This document shows, piece by piece, positions 11,917 through 22,706 of a stretch of 64,000 bases of DNA (positions within the stretch are counted from its first letter, which is position 1; every line of letters begins with the position of its first letter). Position numbers and translations under genes: made by a program. Under the pieces are notes generated by a model. That model was not told the origin of the DNA, ran no database searches, and saw only the letters and a program-made list of their open reading frames with translations. The stretch covers positions 1,749,285 to 1,813,284 of the forward strand of contig JAHNZQ020000079.1 in the NCBI GenBank assembly GCA_019155205.2, read 5' to 3'. The DNA is from Gracilaria vermiculophylla (Eukaryota > Rhodophyta > Florideophyceae > Gracilariales > Gracilariaceae).

Positions 11917-12780
11917 CTACTGCGACTCTTCTACTTTGTGATCTCCCTTCCAGTGTCCGAACTTATGGCATTTGCGACATCCTGTTCTCGCGTTTAAATT
12001 TGCAATCTGCTCCGGTGTCTTTCGCGACCTTTCTCTGCCCTTGTTCCCATTCAAATCTTCTGAGGATGATCCTCGGTGCGGGTGATACTGTGCAGCGTTG
12101 CTTGCCAAAAGCCTCGACGGATGGTCTGCATTTCCTTCTTTCTTTTTTTCGCACTGACGAAGCACAGAGGCGATAGCTTCGTACGACACAGCCTTTAAAT
12201 ATTCGTAGGTTGAGAATGAAGGCGTGGATTTTGAGCTTCTCGGTGCAGCATTTGCCAGAACGGAGACCCTCTGGTTGATGTCAACATCTGCATTTGCCAG
12301 ATACGCGGACGCTACAAGTGAATCGAAAAGTTTGGCTTCGGATCCATAGGTATTCAATCTTGATACTTGTGCCTGAAATCTCGATTCAAAGTTCTTGAAG
12401 CTTTCCTGATGGTTGCCTTTGGTGTTCATAAACGTCATAAATTCTCGGAAGACATCTGACACCACAGCTAATGCATCTTGATTGTAAAGTGCGTCTACGA
12501 TTGCTTCTACTCCTTCCTCAGAACGTATTACACTGTCGGGTATCGCCTTTGCACAGATCCCTTCCCCGTCCGTATAACTGCAACTACAACATGATTCCAG
12601 GTGCCTTTTTGACCATCTTATTACTTTTACAATCCATAAAAGTGTCCTGAAACGCTTTCCAGAGTGAGACTGCTTCTGTATACAGCACCTGGTTTCCACG
12701 TCCATCGGTCCACGGTACTTTTCGAATATCCCACAAGAAATGCGGCCTTCACGGTAGTTTAGAGCTTTCTGGGCGCATAA
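11917..12780 (-). pseudogene. Copia-3 gag, related to the gag-only element at 25 kb
   Basis: Reading from the ATG at 12780 gives MRPESS, parallel to MGPEPES of the intact gag at 25351. The tryptophan-rich motif PWTDGRGNQ is matched by PWTDGKGNQ there, as are FESRFQAQV / FEARFQAQV and RVSVLANAAP / RVSVLASVAP. A zinc-knuckle-like CRKCHKFGHWKGDH lies near the end, but the final Cys is missing. Breaks: TGA at 12753, a frame change in the A6 run near 12721-12724 and another before 12560. The ATG at 12705 is internal and out of frame with the motif around it. Confidence 0.85.
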
Positions 12781-12790
12781 CTATGTAAAA
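12766..12790 (-). promoter_or_regulatory. Copia-3 primer-binding site overlapping the gag start codon
   Basis: Immediately after the LTR end (GTTTTACA, 12784 on the minus strand) comes TAGTTATGCGCCCAG. It matches GTTATGGGCCCAG, the complement of the anticodon arm of eukaryotic initiator tRNA-Met, with one mismatch. The ATG within it (12780-12778) is also the first codon of gag. The same arrangement occurs at 25348-25360. Confidence 0.7.
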
Positions 12791-13455
12791 CGCAGAGCTT
12801 ATAACGACGGAAAAGCACAAATGGAAACCTGATTTTAGTTCAAATGGTGAACTGTGCGCCCTGTGTCACAAGAGAGTATCGCGCATATCTCATCTGTTTT
12901 CCAACAGGTTATGGGCCCAGCTAAACGCTAGGACCCTGGGTTCAACTCTCAAAAGTGACCTGAGCCTGAGGAATTGTACAGGTGTACAGCAGTTGTGAAG
13001 CTTGGCTACTGTAAGCTCGAGGTCTCGTTCTGTCAGGAAGTACAGGGCGAGGGGGCGTGTTGATAGTTCAAATGCTGAACTGTGCGCCCTGTGTCACAAG
13101 AGAGTATAGCGCAAATAGCTCATCTGTTTTCCAACATGATTAGCTTTACTGGTCTTCTAATTTGTTCTCTGCTTATCTAGACTCCCTGCTATAGTAGCAA
13201 ACAAACGCGCTTAAATACCCGTATCTGCCGGTCTGCTTCCCCTGCTACGTAACCCTAGACTCTCCAAGTATAAGTCCGGAGAGGTATACGATTTGGACAT
13301 TACCACTCAAAAAAGGGTGCTCTAAAACACGGCGCTTTATCTGCATTACTTGTGTTGCGGCGACTGGATTCCATTTTCTTACATTGCGTGTCTAGCCCGT
13401 GGCAATTGCTTGTCAAACTACATGTACGCGTGCATTGAATGAAATATATTTCACA
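12784..13455 (-). repeat. Copia-3 5' LTR, interrupted by TRIM-1
   Basis: The LTR runs on the minus strand from TGTGAAATATAT at 13455 to GTTTTACA at 12784, a TG...CA pair. It contains the 307-bp TRIM-1, so the LTR itself is about 365 bp. Only the first 45 bp can be compared with the 3' LTR, which is truncated. Confidence 0.7.
12830..13136 (+). mobile_element. TRIM-1: miniature LTR retrotransposon, 307 bp
   Basis: Two direct repeats of 77 and 79 bp (12830-12906 and 13058-13136) enclose about 150 bp without coding capacity. The 3' LTR runs TGTTGATAG...TTCCAACA. The internal part opens with GGTTATGGGCCCAGC (12907-12921), complementary to the initiator tRNA-Met anticodon arm, and closes with a purine tract (13042-13057). 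TGATT follows the 3' LTR at 13137-13141; the same five bases are at 12830-12834, so they are either the target duplication (with a damaged 5' LTR end) or part of the 5' LTR. The two LTRs differ at several positions, making this an older copy than TRIM-3. Confidence 0.85.
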
Positions 13456-13459
13456 CTAG

Positions 13460-13912
13460 TACAGGAGATCCTGTGCGCAGAAACGATCTGAAAACTGTCA
13501 TAACAGATGGCGATGTCCTCCAGTGATGCTGAACACCAAAACAGAACTATTAAAAGCGCCCAACTGAACTTTGTCACAAGATGAAGGCTCGTTCGCCAGA
13601 GCAACTGAAGAAGTTAAATACAGGGCGCAAAATACTATCGGTGGATAATTTTGGTGCCAGCGGTGTTGGGCTGGTAGTTATGCGTGGCCGGCATCGGCTG
13701 CACTGTGCGCAACGATCACGCGCTGCGGCGTTGTGTAGCTTGACGATTGGCCCCATAGCCAGCGCCTGGCACAGCACGCGTGCGCGGAATTTTGTCGCAA
13801 CCGCGCTCGGCGCCTATGCCACACGCAGCGTTTGGTGCAATGCAGCGACGGCGCTGGTAACAGTGCAACAGGTGATTTTGGCGGGTTTTTAAGTACTGAA
13901 AAATGCACGTTT
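13460..13912. other. Moderately GC-rich stretch with no supported gene
   Basis: Overlapping ORFs on both strands (13581-13892 +, 13678-13923 -) with arginine-, alanine- and cysteine-rich translations typical of GC-rich non-coding sequence. It resembles in composition the GC-rich islands elsewhere in the window. Confidence 0.3.
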
Positions 13913-14971
13913 TTAGGGGCCAAGGAAAGATTGTTTCTCGCCCCTCATATCGACAGTAGGTGAGTGTACCTTAATGTTTCTGCCTTGCACAAAATCCGTC
14001 GTTTCATACAACGCCTGTAACGGCTCGTGTTGCTTCCATAACGCGATTTCAAGAAAGATGATACTTTCACGGAATGACTGATGATCCGTTCCATTCATTA
14101 TTAACTGTTCCATTGCCTGGAAGCACGTCACGCCGATGTCGGAGGTTACACCGAAGTGCCCTTTTCGTGGTCTTGGACAAGTTCAATGGCGTTGGTTTTC
14201 TGCACGTAGCGGCGCTATATGCTCAGTAGGAACGCGTTTTGGCGTTTACGCTTCCATATCGCTTTTCAATGTGCATTTGAAGTATGTTTACGTACTGCAC
14301 TGTACATTATGCCCTCTGATGCGTATCATAGCCCACCATTTCATTGACGGCGATGCATAAGTTGCTTCCAAAAATGCGGTGGTATTTCGAAGCAAGTTGC
14401 GTTTCAGCCGCAGGCAATATTCAACTCTTTCCAGTACAAACGTATCCCTCGGTGTGTGGCTGCTTCCTCTGAAAATCCATTTCCCGCATCCGCCGTGCGT
14501 TAAATCAGTCGGTAACATCGAGTTTGTCGATAACTACTCCCGTACCTTAAACATCATCTGGCAGCAGAATGGATTCTCCCGCCGAATACCACGCCATTCC
14601 ATTCGGCAACCATGTTAACGTTGCCAAGCTGTTGTACGCATCGTCAACAAACAGAACTTGGAAGAATTGCTCGCAGTCGTCATGCTTGTAGCTGTAACCG
14701 CCTTTGACTCAGCCCACATTTCTTCCTCCAACATCAGGCACGAATGGGCTCACGAAATCCACACAGCCCCAGTCGTTGGCTTGAACGGCTTCCTTGGAAC
14801 GTTGAAACGCGTATCACCACTTGGTCGCCCCGCCGTTGACAAGCAGCTTGTACAGATCAGTCGTGGCATGGTTGATGACATTTTTAACAGTGTTAAGTAT
14901 ACCGCCTGCCAATATAACTCAGCCAGAGACACCAATCGGTGTACAATCTTCAAGGCGTATTCGTGACCCAC
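13913..14971 (-). pseudogene. Decayed gene, family not recognised (one frame with several stops)
   Basis: Three minus-strand open blocks (14971-14750, 14518-14288 and 14131-13913) lie in the same reading frame, and the sequence between them is also protein-like apart from stops. The reading includes CFQAMEQLIMNGTDHQSF and ESIIFLEIALWKQHEPL, amphipathic helices rather than random sequence. This pattern suggests a gene of about 350 codons inactivated by point mutations, with no insertion or deletion. No domain is recognised. Confidence 0.4.
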
Positions 14972-14979
14972 CCTCCCTC

Positions 14980-16470
14980 TCCGCTAATGCTTCTGGTGCG
15001 CTTCTTCAAGGTGTAGCCTGAAAGATACGTACATTTTGGTCTGTGAACACCAAGTTTGCGGCTGCACCCACTTCATACAAGCAATGCAGTGACACACATG
15101 CAAAAGTTGTGTACCATCTTTGTTTGTAATTAATATACCATTGGTAAAGCTTTACGTGCCATTGAAATGCCCACCCAACGTCTTGTGGCGCTGTGGTTTG
15201 TAATGTAGATGTAGCAAATCATCATCGTTACAACACATCTGCCTCGGGCCTTCACCCCTCAGTAAGGCCTTGACAGCAAGTGTATATAATCATGAATGCG
15301 TCGTATGTTGAGAAGATTACCATTTGAAGACGAATGCTTCTCGCACCATATTCATCAAGTAAGATATTACTTTATGATTCGATCAAAGGCCGTGTAGGAT
15401 GGGTGATAAAACATCGAAGAGACAGCTGGATCACGTGCGAAGATTGCCACAGATTCCAAATCTACCTTCAAGCCGTTTCGAATGAAACATACAGTCTGTT
15501 TCAAAAAAATATTACGTTTGTGTCTAAGTAACAATAAATCGTGATTTTTGTACTTTACGACTACAAAATCGGGTTTTGAAATAAATTCAAGTTTATAAAT
15601 CGTTCCAAAGCCATATCACCTGTTTAAGTGTGTGTGTGTGTGTATGTGTGTTTTATTCTAGCCACTAATTGTTGAAATTGAAATATATTCTATTAATACG
15701 GTTTTTCAAATCAACCACTGTGTCAAACTTTCTTCTACAGCCATACATTATTATTGATAAAAATTCCCATTCATTTTAATTTCGTTACGTCCGCTGAGTG
15801 CGCTGGTCGTTGCATTACCCATCTGTTTGGTTCTTGTAGCCACTTTATCACCAATTTAGGTGTACATTATGCATCGGTGCATTTTCTTGCTGAAAAACCA
15901 GATTTTCTCCACAAATGCAGTATTTAAAAGGTTGCATACAGATATAGATAACGTTTTAATAACATGCACAGTCCATATTTCCATCAATATATTCAATATC
16001 TGTTTTTGTATATTTTTGCATACCAGCCCATACCATTGATACTTCTCCTCTAAAACATCACCTTCATAATTCGGACCTTTTTTTGCTGAGGCCGGGCCAA
16101 AAAACTTTAAACCAATCAGGACCATCCAAACTAAATTTTTAATCGTTAGAAAAACAAAATCCCATTTATTTATCTAGAAATCATTGTTTGCATTCTTCAT
16201 AAATCTGGGTTTGATTATGACAGTTGTTTAGAAGAAAACGTAGTTCCCCAGTTTTTTATTCTTCAACAAAAGTTTTCCATTTTAAAGCACCATATGTTTA
16301 GTATTAATAAATAACGAATAGGAGTAGGCAGACGGGTTGAATAAAACTTTACTTTAGTTGCCTGATGCCCCTTGTTAATCGAGAGCACCACGTTTTTGTA
16401 TATACTTCAGATTCTCTCCATTGGAGAAATTTGGAACGCAGTTGTAAATTGTCCAGTACAGCAAGCTAAG
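14980..16470. other. Stretch without a supported gene, AT-rich, with a (GT)n microsatellite
   Basis: Low-GC sequence with short ORFs that show no domain. A short (GT)n-type microsatellite with one interruption is at 15628-15651. The minus-strand ORF 16125-15856 is isolated. Nothing else is recognised up to the LTR at 16471. Confidence 0.4.
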
Positions 16471-17024
16471 TGTAGTACAGGGGTCTCTAAGGTGATACTG
16501 TGGGTTGACTTAACAATGGGATATTCATTAGGATGGCTCTTATTATATAAACTGAGCCACGCGGTGCATAGCTCGGCCTATGTGCCCTACAGTATCCTTG
16601 AGAGACGGTAGAATTTGTATTTTGTTTTAGTTAATTTGTGCAGGTAATTACAACAGTAAGGAGACTTGCCGAGGCGGGCTCCCGACATGATACTTAATCT
16701 GCCGATCGAGCTTCACCTCTGGGGAAGTAAACCAAGCACCTTTGAGTCTACGTCTATTTTTCCGATTGGAGACTCTCGTCGAACATGCTAAGGTTTCTGA
16801 GCCGCCAATCCACAGGTCGCCATGTAGCAGCGCCTGTAGGAGCATTGTCCGCCAAGGGAGCTCCTTTTTCCGCTTGTTGTTTGCGGATCCCATTTCAAAA
16901 TTCCCCTGGCTCGCGACAGCGATTACCAGAGACCACTTTTACGGACTCGTGCCTTTGGAGTCAACAAAAACTCCTGAAGGACGATGTGCACTACCAACTG
17001 AAAAGAAGAACTGACGGTACCACA
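16471..17024 (+). repeat. 553-bp LTR family, copy C (diverged subfamily)
   Basis: 554 bp from TGTAGTACAGGGG to GACGGTACCACA. It aligns along its whole length with the copies at 20852 and 55601 and is closest to 55601 (both have a GGTGATAC block after the first 20 bp). Flanks are CTAAG and CCATT, so no target duplication remains. ORFs that start inside it and run to 17834 are chance read-through. Confidence 0.85.
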
Positions 17025-17099
17025 CCATTGATTGAAATACAAGAATTCGCACACGCCCGCGGTGGTATGCTCAAGACACGGACCGGACCTGCGATACGG

Positions 17100-18300
17100 C
17101 TGGCTTCGCTGGGAGTTCAGTCGCGGCATTTCGCCCTAACGGACTTGATTGATGTTGTCGAGCAGCTCCAGCATCTCTTCCTGGTTGGGTTCACTCCAGA
17201 GGGGGAATTTCATGTCCAAGCCACGGATGAATCTCTACAGGCGCAGTGGGACGTACCAAAGACGGAACTGGGCGTACATCTTGGCAAGTATGTAAGCCGC
17301 AGTGTAGAACCCCAACTCCATGATGACGAGAGACCAGTACCCAGAACAGGGATCGTTCCCCATGGTGGACTCCATATATCCCAAGACCCGGGGGAGCTGG
17401 ACGAAACACCCCCAGCATGTATTGAAGGGGCCCCACCAATCCGTATGTGGGACATAACGCAACCTGCAGTAGCTCGACACGATGCGCTCGATCTCTGTGC
17501 TCGGATATGGAGCGAAAAAACCGGTTCGGCCTCTCCAACGCTCCTCTTCGCGGATGAAAATCTGCAAGAAGCGCGATCGGCTCTGTCGGGAGAAGTATCA
17601 AAATTCAGCTCTAATGATAGAGCGTGTCCAGCACAAAGCCTCCTGGCGTACCCGGAAGCGGTCCCGCCACTCTGCGACTTCCAGGGGGTGAATCATACCG
17701 CAGTATTCGAATTCGCCGCGCGTGTGGCAGGACAGGACGTCGAAGGACACACGGTTCTCCATTGGTGTCTCCAACGGTGCCCGGAACAACCGAAGTTGCG
17801 CAATTCAGATCAATGTGCAATGGGCCTCTTCTAAAGAATCTTTTCGATGGCGGGGGATCGCATGAGACGATACTGTGCTGCGGTTGCGCCAGTCCCAGAA
17901 CATGGTAACTACCCCGGGTATTTCTCCTGGGAGGCTGCCCAAGTTGTCGGTTCACGCGGCAATTAACGGCTTTTCGTGGACCACGATCAGGTGGAACAAC
18001 GGAGCGTGCCTAAGCATCAACGTTCGTCACCAAGTTCTTGGGTCGGCCGCCATGATGGCGTCGTAGGTCGGCCGGTGTTGTACCGGCGCCTGTCCAAAAA
18101 ACAAGGCATTACTTGACTGGCACACCATGGCCAGCTTTCTTTTGTCGGGCGAGTTCGAGGTTGGATTGTCTGCTCGACGTCCGCCGCACAGCCGATCATC
18201 CACCACTCTGGGCAACTTTGCGCGCGTGCTTGTGTTCCTAATCCATTTGGCGGGCATCACGCGGCGCGCGCTGCCCCAGACGCCCAACACACACGCCTAA
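17100..18300 (-). pseudogene. Retroelement-like decayed coding region, family uncertain
   Basis: The blocks 17789-17598 and 17567-17235 share one minus-strand frame, separated by a stop, and continue past another stop to about 17130. The reading includes MESTMGNDPCSGYWSLVIM and YTAAYILAKMYAQFRLWY. A similarly spaced reading occurs at 54316-53990 (LPELPVSTLAAYFQAADEG, YWYFLYQLATERLL). Both lie next to copies of the 553-bp LTR. A gag-like protein is possible, but I see no zinc knuckle. The sequence to 18300 reads open in pieces on the same strand without a known motif. Confidence 0.35.
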
Positions 18301-19368
18301 ACAACAGATGCATCTTTTAATTGGCCTCAAACTGAGGATGTGCGCTGCTGCGCGCTCGAGGATCGCGCTATCGCGCCAAGAGCCCAGGAGCACGCCACTG
18401 CTCAGTGTTTTTGACCTTCTTGGAAGCTGCACTAGGTGCGGTGCTTGAAAATCTGTGAGCACCACACGGGCTTCATTACTACTTTCTTATGGTGTTGAGC
18501 GCAATGTTGCGCATTGGATGCCCGGACGTGCCCAGCGGGAACCTTTAGGTCGTCGTTCAGGATCGTGCGCTAGTGGCGCTGCATCATTGTCGGGTTCTGC
18601 ATCCGCTGCCGCTTCAACTGCAACCACAACATCAGGTGCTGCTGCGCCGAGCTCAACAGCGCACACAGCTCCTATGGCGGCAGCCCCGGCGGTGGCTCAA
18701 GCAGCGTGCGTAGTAGCAACGGCAGCATGCGCGCCATTGCCACGCGCTGCATCATCACCGAGCTCGCGGGCGCCACCGTCACGCGCTGCGACGGCGCCGA
18801 GCTCGCACGCGCCAACGTAACGCGCTATGGTGGCGGCAAGCTTGCGGGCCCACCGCCGTGCCATACGCTAGTGGCAAACGCCTTTCCAGGATAGCCAACT
18901 GCGCACGTAGCCACTGCTCTGGCCGCGCGGCGTGCGGCGCGCGCCACCGGGCCGCCGGCATCGCCGCTGCCGTCATCGTACGCGGCGTCGTGGCATCCTT
19001 TGCCAAGGGCGCGCCGATGGGCGGCTGCACCGTGCCCGTGCCTACCTCTGAGCCCACGAGCACCATCATCAGTGTGCGCTGCGCTGGCCTGCGCTAAGCC
19101 GACGTGCGCTGCTCTTCTAAGTTCAATTGTTGATTGCTGGACGAATTGAAGCCGTCAAGTTCTTGCCAAAAGTCGTCATATTCCACGTAGTATACGAAAC
19201 AATATCCAGGTGGGACAACGTGGAAGATTCCAGTTCATCGTGCCAGCTGTGAAAGCGCACAGAGAGGGTGCGATGTGGCTGCGGCTGCTTTTCTTGGTGC
19301 GGGCGGTGCGCGGAGACGTCATGCAATAGATCGGGGGGGCGGCGGTGCACAGGTAGCAAATGCGTTGC
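18301..19368. other. GC-rich, alanine-codon-like low-complexity tract; no supported gene
   Basis: From about 18480 to 19100 the sequence is dominated by GC-rich triplets. Every frame on both strands gives Ala/Arg/Pro/Ser-rich translations with several overlapping open frames, the expected behaviour of GC-rich low-complexity DNA. From 19100 to the Gypsy-1 LTR at 19369 nothing is recognised. Confidence 0.4.
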
Positions 19369-19681
19369 TGTTCCGAGGAGGGTTGAGAAGGTTCAATCAG
19401 ACACCTGACGATCTCTGTGTAGTTTTACGTACATAGAACGGGCCCTCTTATTGTGCTCGAAGGTCGCTCAATTTAGCTACAAGATTCCTCGTGTTCATAC
19501 GCGATCACGTGGGTAGGCATAACTGTTCTATTCTATTGCGCCGTGGATTTTATAACGGGATAATGCAGACTTGAGTTTGAATTGTGTTGAATCCTCTCAA
19601 GGTTTTGAATTGCACAGTGCTTTTCTTGAATTAAGTTGTAATCGGCTGGTGCTAATGTAGTCTTCTGTGCTCGTTACGACA
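19369..19681 (-). repeat. Gypsy-1 3' LTR
   Basis: It aligns with 27491-27802 over its full length with many substitutions, implying an old insertion. It is preceded on the minus strand by a purine tract ending in a G7 run (19701-19682). TG...CA ends are present. Confidence 0.85.
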
Positions 19682-20720
19682 TCACCCCCCCAGGTCCGTT
19701 CCTCTTTTTGTTTGGATTTAGAGTGGGGCGGACCGATTTCCAGTATTTTCGGATGATGCTCACGTCGTTAAAGTTATGTACGGGTTCCCAACCAGGCTTG
19801 ACGTTTTTGTTCTTCTTTACGACATAGAAACTCATGTTTGCACCATTTTCTAGGCGGTGGTTTGTTATCCTTTTTGTTTCGTGCGTATCGTCCTCAATCA
19901 CAGTTTTGCTTCCATTTCTTGTAATCCGTTTTAAGTGATCCGGAGATACTGTTCTTCGAAGCCAGCCGAGCTTATCGCGCAACAAATAAGCTCCGCCGCG
20001 GTTTTCTCGTAGTACTGTGAACGGACCTTCGTATCCGGCATCCCATTTGAATTCTTTGGTCACTACTCTCATCATTCCCATAGAAATTGATGGAAATGTG
20101 TCCTGACTCACTATGCGACGGTTGCGACTGAATAAACGGGCTTCATGATTTTTCGTTTCACGAAATTATTTCGACACTGCAGAAAGAATATGCTCCGCAT
20201 TCTATTCCTGACGCAATCTCCATTGTTCCAGTGTCATGGGAGACTTTGTTTTGGTCTGGCCGAGCCTTTCAAATCCATTCATTTTCCTGCCAATCATTAG
20301 CGAGAACGGTCTGGATCCAGTTCATGCAGCAATCTTACAATTGTACGTTAGCTGAACGAACAGCAAGTATTCTTGCCATCGATGGGTCGCACCGTCGACC
20401 TTCATGAGAAGCATTGTCTCAATTGTTCCGTTCAATCGTTCAACCGCTCCGATTGCTCGTGCGTTAAACTGTGATATGGTGCGGTGGATGATTCCAATAA
20501 GGTTCGTGAATTCCGTGACTAGCTCGTTCACAAACTCTGACTCGTTATCTGACTGGATGATTCTTGGGACTCCAAGAATTGAGAAGATGTCCCAAAGCAC
20601 ACGAGAGTCATATTCGATACCTTTGCTTTGAATAGGTCTTATAATTGCGTATTTTGTCATCAGGCAAACAATAGTGAGCACGGTGTTGTATCCGCTGTCT
20701 GATATTGGGAGTGATGACAC
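19674..20720 (-). pseudogene. Gypsy-1 integrase core and C-terminal domain
   Basis: Block 20720-20322 is the integrase core: LTIVCLMTKYAIIRPI, the second Asp in IIQSDNESEF, then FNARAIGAVERLNGTIE, where the Glu before RLN is kept. Block 20111-19674 (145 codons) is the C-terminal region with WDAGYEGPFTVLREN and AYLLRDKLGW, the usual SH3-like/GPY-type module, and ends at the LTR. The stretch between them (20112-20321) is frame-broken. The first catalytic Asp is not visible in the surviving block. Confidence 0.85.
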
Positions 20721-20851
20721 GAGTTATACTGCGATGTGACCCCAAGGCAGCTCTGCGACTATTAACTTGAGCGGATGGAACACTCATTTCTCTATATTGA
20801 ATCGTAGAAAGGGAATTCAACCTCGCGTTTCCTTTCTGATGTCCTTCCGGA

Positions 20852-21405
20852 TATAGTACAGTGGCTCCTAAGGAAAGACGGTGGTTTGGCCTTAAGGTAC
20901 AATATTCCTAAGGAGGGTTCGTTATTTATTAGCTGGGCCACGTGGTGCATAATCTCGCCCGCGTGCGCTACAGTATCCTTAAATTACGGTAGAATTTATT
21001 ATTTATTTTAGATATTTTTTGCGGGTAATTAGCACAGTAGTGCGACCTGCCGAGGCGGGCTCCCGGCTTGATATTTAAGCTGCCGGTTGAGCTCCACCTC
21101 TGGGAAAGTAAAGACAAGCACCCCTGAGTCTTCTTCTACAATTTCCGGTTGGAGTCTCTTGTCTATTCACGCAGGTTTCTAAGCCGCCGATCCCCAGGTT
21201 GCATCATAGCACCGCCTGTAGGAGCATTTTCCGCCAAGTGAACCTTCCCCTTCGCTTGGTGTTTGCGGATCCCTTTCAGAATTCCCCCGGCTCGCGACAG
21301 CGGATACCGGAGACCACCTTTAGGATTAGGCGCCTTTGGAGTTACCAAAAACTCCTAACGGACGTTGTGCTTTACTATCTCGACAGGAGGGCTGACAGTA
21401 CCACA
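20852..21405 (+). repeat. 553-bp LTR family, copy D: solo LTR inside Gypsy-1
   Basis: 554 bp, TATAGTACAGTGG...GACAGTACCACA. Flanks are CCGGA (20847-20851) and CCTGA (21406-21410), a 5-bp duplication with one substitution. It interrupts Gypsy-1 pol between RNase H and integrase on the opposite strand, and no internal retroelement sequence is attached. A TATA-like GATATTTAAG lies near position 220 of the LTR. Confidence 0.88.
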
Positions 21406-21420
21406 CCTGATGCTGTCCCA

Positions 21421-22025
21421 CTAGTTTCCATCATGCCACAGCTTCTTGAATACATCTGATTTGCCAAAGTTTTCGAAAGCATGGGCACGCCTAATCAATA
21501 GGGATCTAGCCCCCTCATCCTCGGGCGCGCTCTTGTCGCAAATCAGCTGTGACACAGTGAGATTGACCAGCGTTGCGTACTTCTTCTTGCGACTGATAGC
21601 ATCTGCAAGATCGTTATGCGGTCCCGGGAGGTGGGTCACGACAAAGTCGTACTGTAGGGTTTTGTCGAACCACCTTGCAATCATCGGATTTATAGTACGC
21701 TGTGTGTGAAGAAATGTAAAGGCGCTGTGGTCTATGTACAGGATAAATCTGCGCCCTAGTGGATAACACCAAAAGTTATTCATGCCCCACACTATTGTGA
21801 GTAGTTCTTTCTTTGTTACTCCGAAGTTCCGTTCGGATTTTGGCAGTGAACGGGATGCAAACGTCACGAAACGAAGGTGGATTGAGTCTTGCTATTGTCG
21901 AATCCATGCGCCTAAACCGTAATCTGACGCGTCGTTTCCAACCAAAAATTTCTTTTCGTCTACCGTGTAGGCCAGGGACGTCACCGTTGACGTCATAATT
22001 TGGAGTGAAGACGTCGGAGCCTCAG
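21421..22025 (-). pseudogene. Gypsy-1 RNase H domain
   Basis: The reading starts with DEKKFLVGNDASDYGLGAW (first RNase H Asp region), then after a frame change TKKELLTIVWGMNNFW and FILYIDHSAFTFL, ending with VVTHLPGPHNDLADAISR and a charged tail. These are the standard gypsy RNase H motifs in order. At least one frame break lies near 21880. Confidence 0.88.
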
Positions 22026-22706
22026 TGATAGTAGAACCGAGACAGAATAAAATTTGAATATAGAATTTAACCAACGAAAGAGGTACAAGTAAGCAGGAGA
22101 ACAGGCAGAGGAGAGATAATAGCAAAACAGTATTCCAATAATAAAGGTAAACTTGAGACTTGAGCTCCGAATAATCCAACTTGAATTCTTGAGTTCTGGA
22201 GTACGTGAGTGACTAGAGACCCTTATATTAATTCGCTAACGCTTAGCTTACCGTCAAAACAAAGATAGCGCTTCACACCTGCTCTCGCCGACACCGCCTT
22301 TTTCGTCGATGGCGTTCCACAGACCTACCAGAGTCCTTTGGCACACACTAAGCGATTCCCGTCCACTCTAGGAGCTTCAACCGGTAACAGGCTTAAAAAG
22401 GATGAAATAGAGGAAATAATAGAGAATGTGTGGTAGAATAAAGGAAAGGAAGTAAAGCATGGAATTGGAATGGTAATAGAGATAGATAAGAAGAGTGATA
22501 AGATAAAATGTGGGTGGCGTGAGACTGGATCACTGCCCGATGAAAATTGAAGTTTTAATGATGTTGGTTAACCTGGTCGAGAAGAGAGTTACTTCAAGGC
22601 CGGTGGACAACGGTATTTATTCTGTTCTGAATGAACTGCTTGTAAATGCAACGGATATATTGCGACCCAGGAGCAAAATTGAGAGTTTTGAAAAGCGCAC
22701 TATCCA
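22026..22706. repeat. 681-bp insertion in Gypsy-1 pol, possible solo LTR of another family
   Basis: The pol reading stops at 22707 (RT connection) and resumes at about 22025 (RNase H). The intervening AT-rich sequence has no coding capacity. Its ends are TGATAGT... and ...ACTATCCA, a near-perfect short inverted pair with TG and CA termini. No matching 5-bp duplication is seen (CTCAG against GCCAT). No second copy of this sequence was noticed in the window. Confidence 0.5.

Larger units (their letters stand above)
8179..13455 (-). mobile_element. Copia-3: near-complete Ty1/copia element, second lineage
   Basis: Minus-strand element with, in its own 5'-3' order, 5' LTR (13455-12784), half-tRNA primer site and gag start (about 12785-12766), gag (to 11917), protease, integrase, linker, RT and RNase H (to about 8246), polypurine tract (8240-8224) and a truncated 3' LTR (8223-8179). 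The shared LTR stretch begins TGTGAAATATAT in both. Its gag is related to the intact gag at 25351-26202, and its pol differs from Copia-1 and Copia-2, so it is a separate lineage. Stops and frame changes make it non-autonomous now. Confidence 0.85.

Noticed and set aside
16785..17834. 349-codon + strand ORF
   Set aside because: It begins inside LTR copy C and runs antisense to a more protein-like minus-strand reading; no domain.
18455..18820. Alanine/serine-rich ORF in the GC-rich tract
   Set aside because: All frames are open and low-complexity here; expected from composition.
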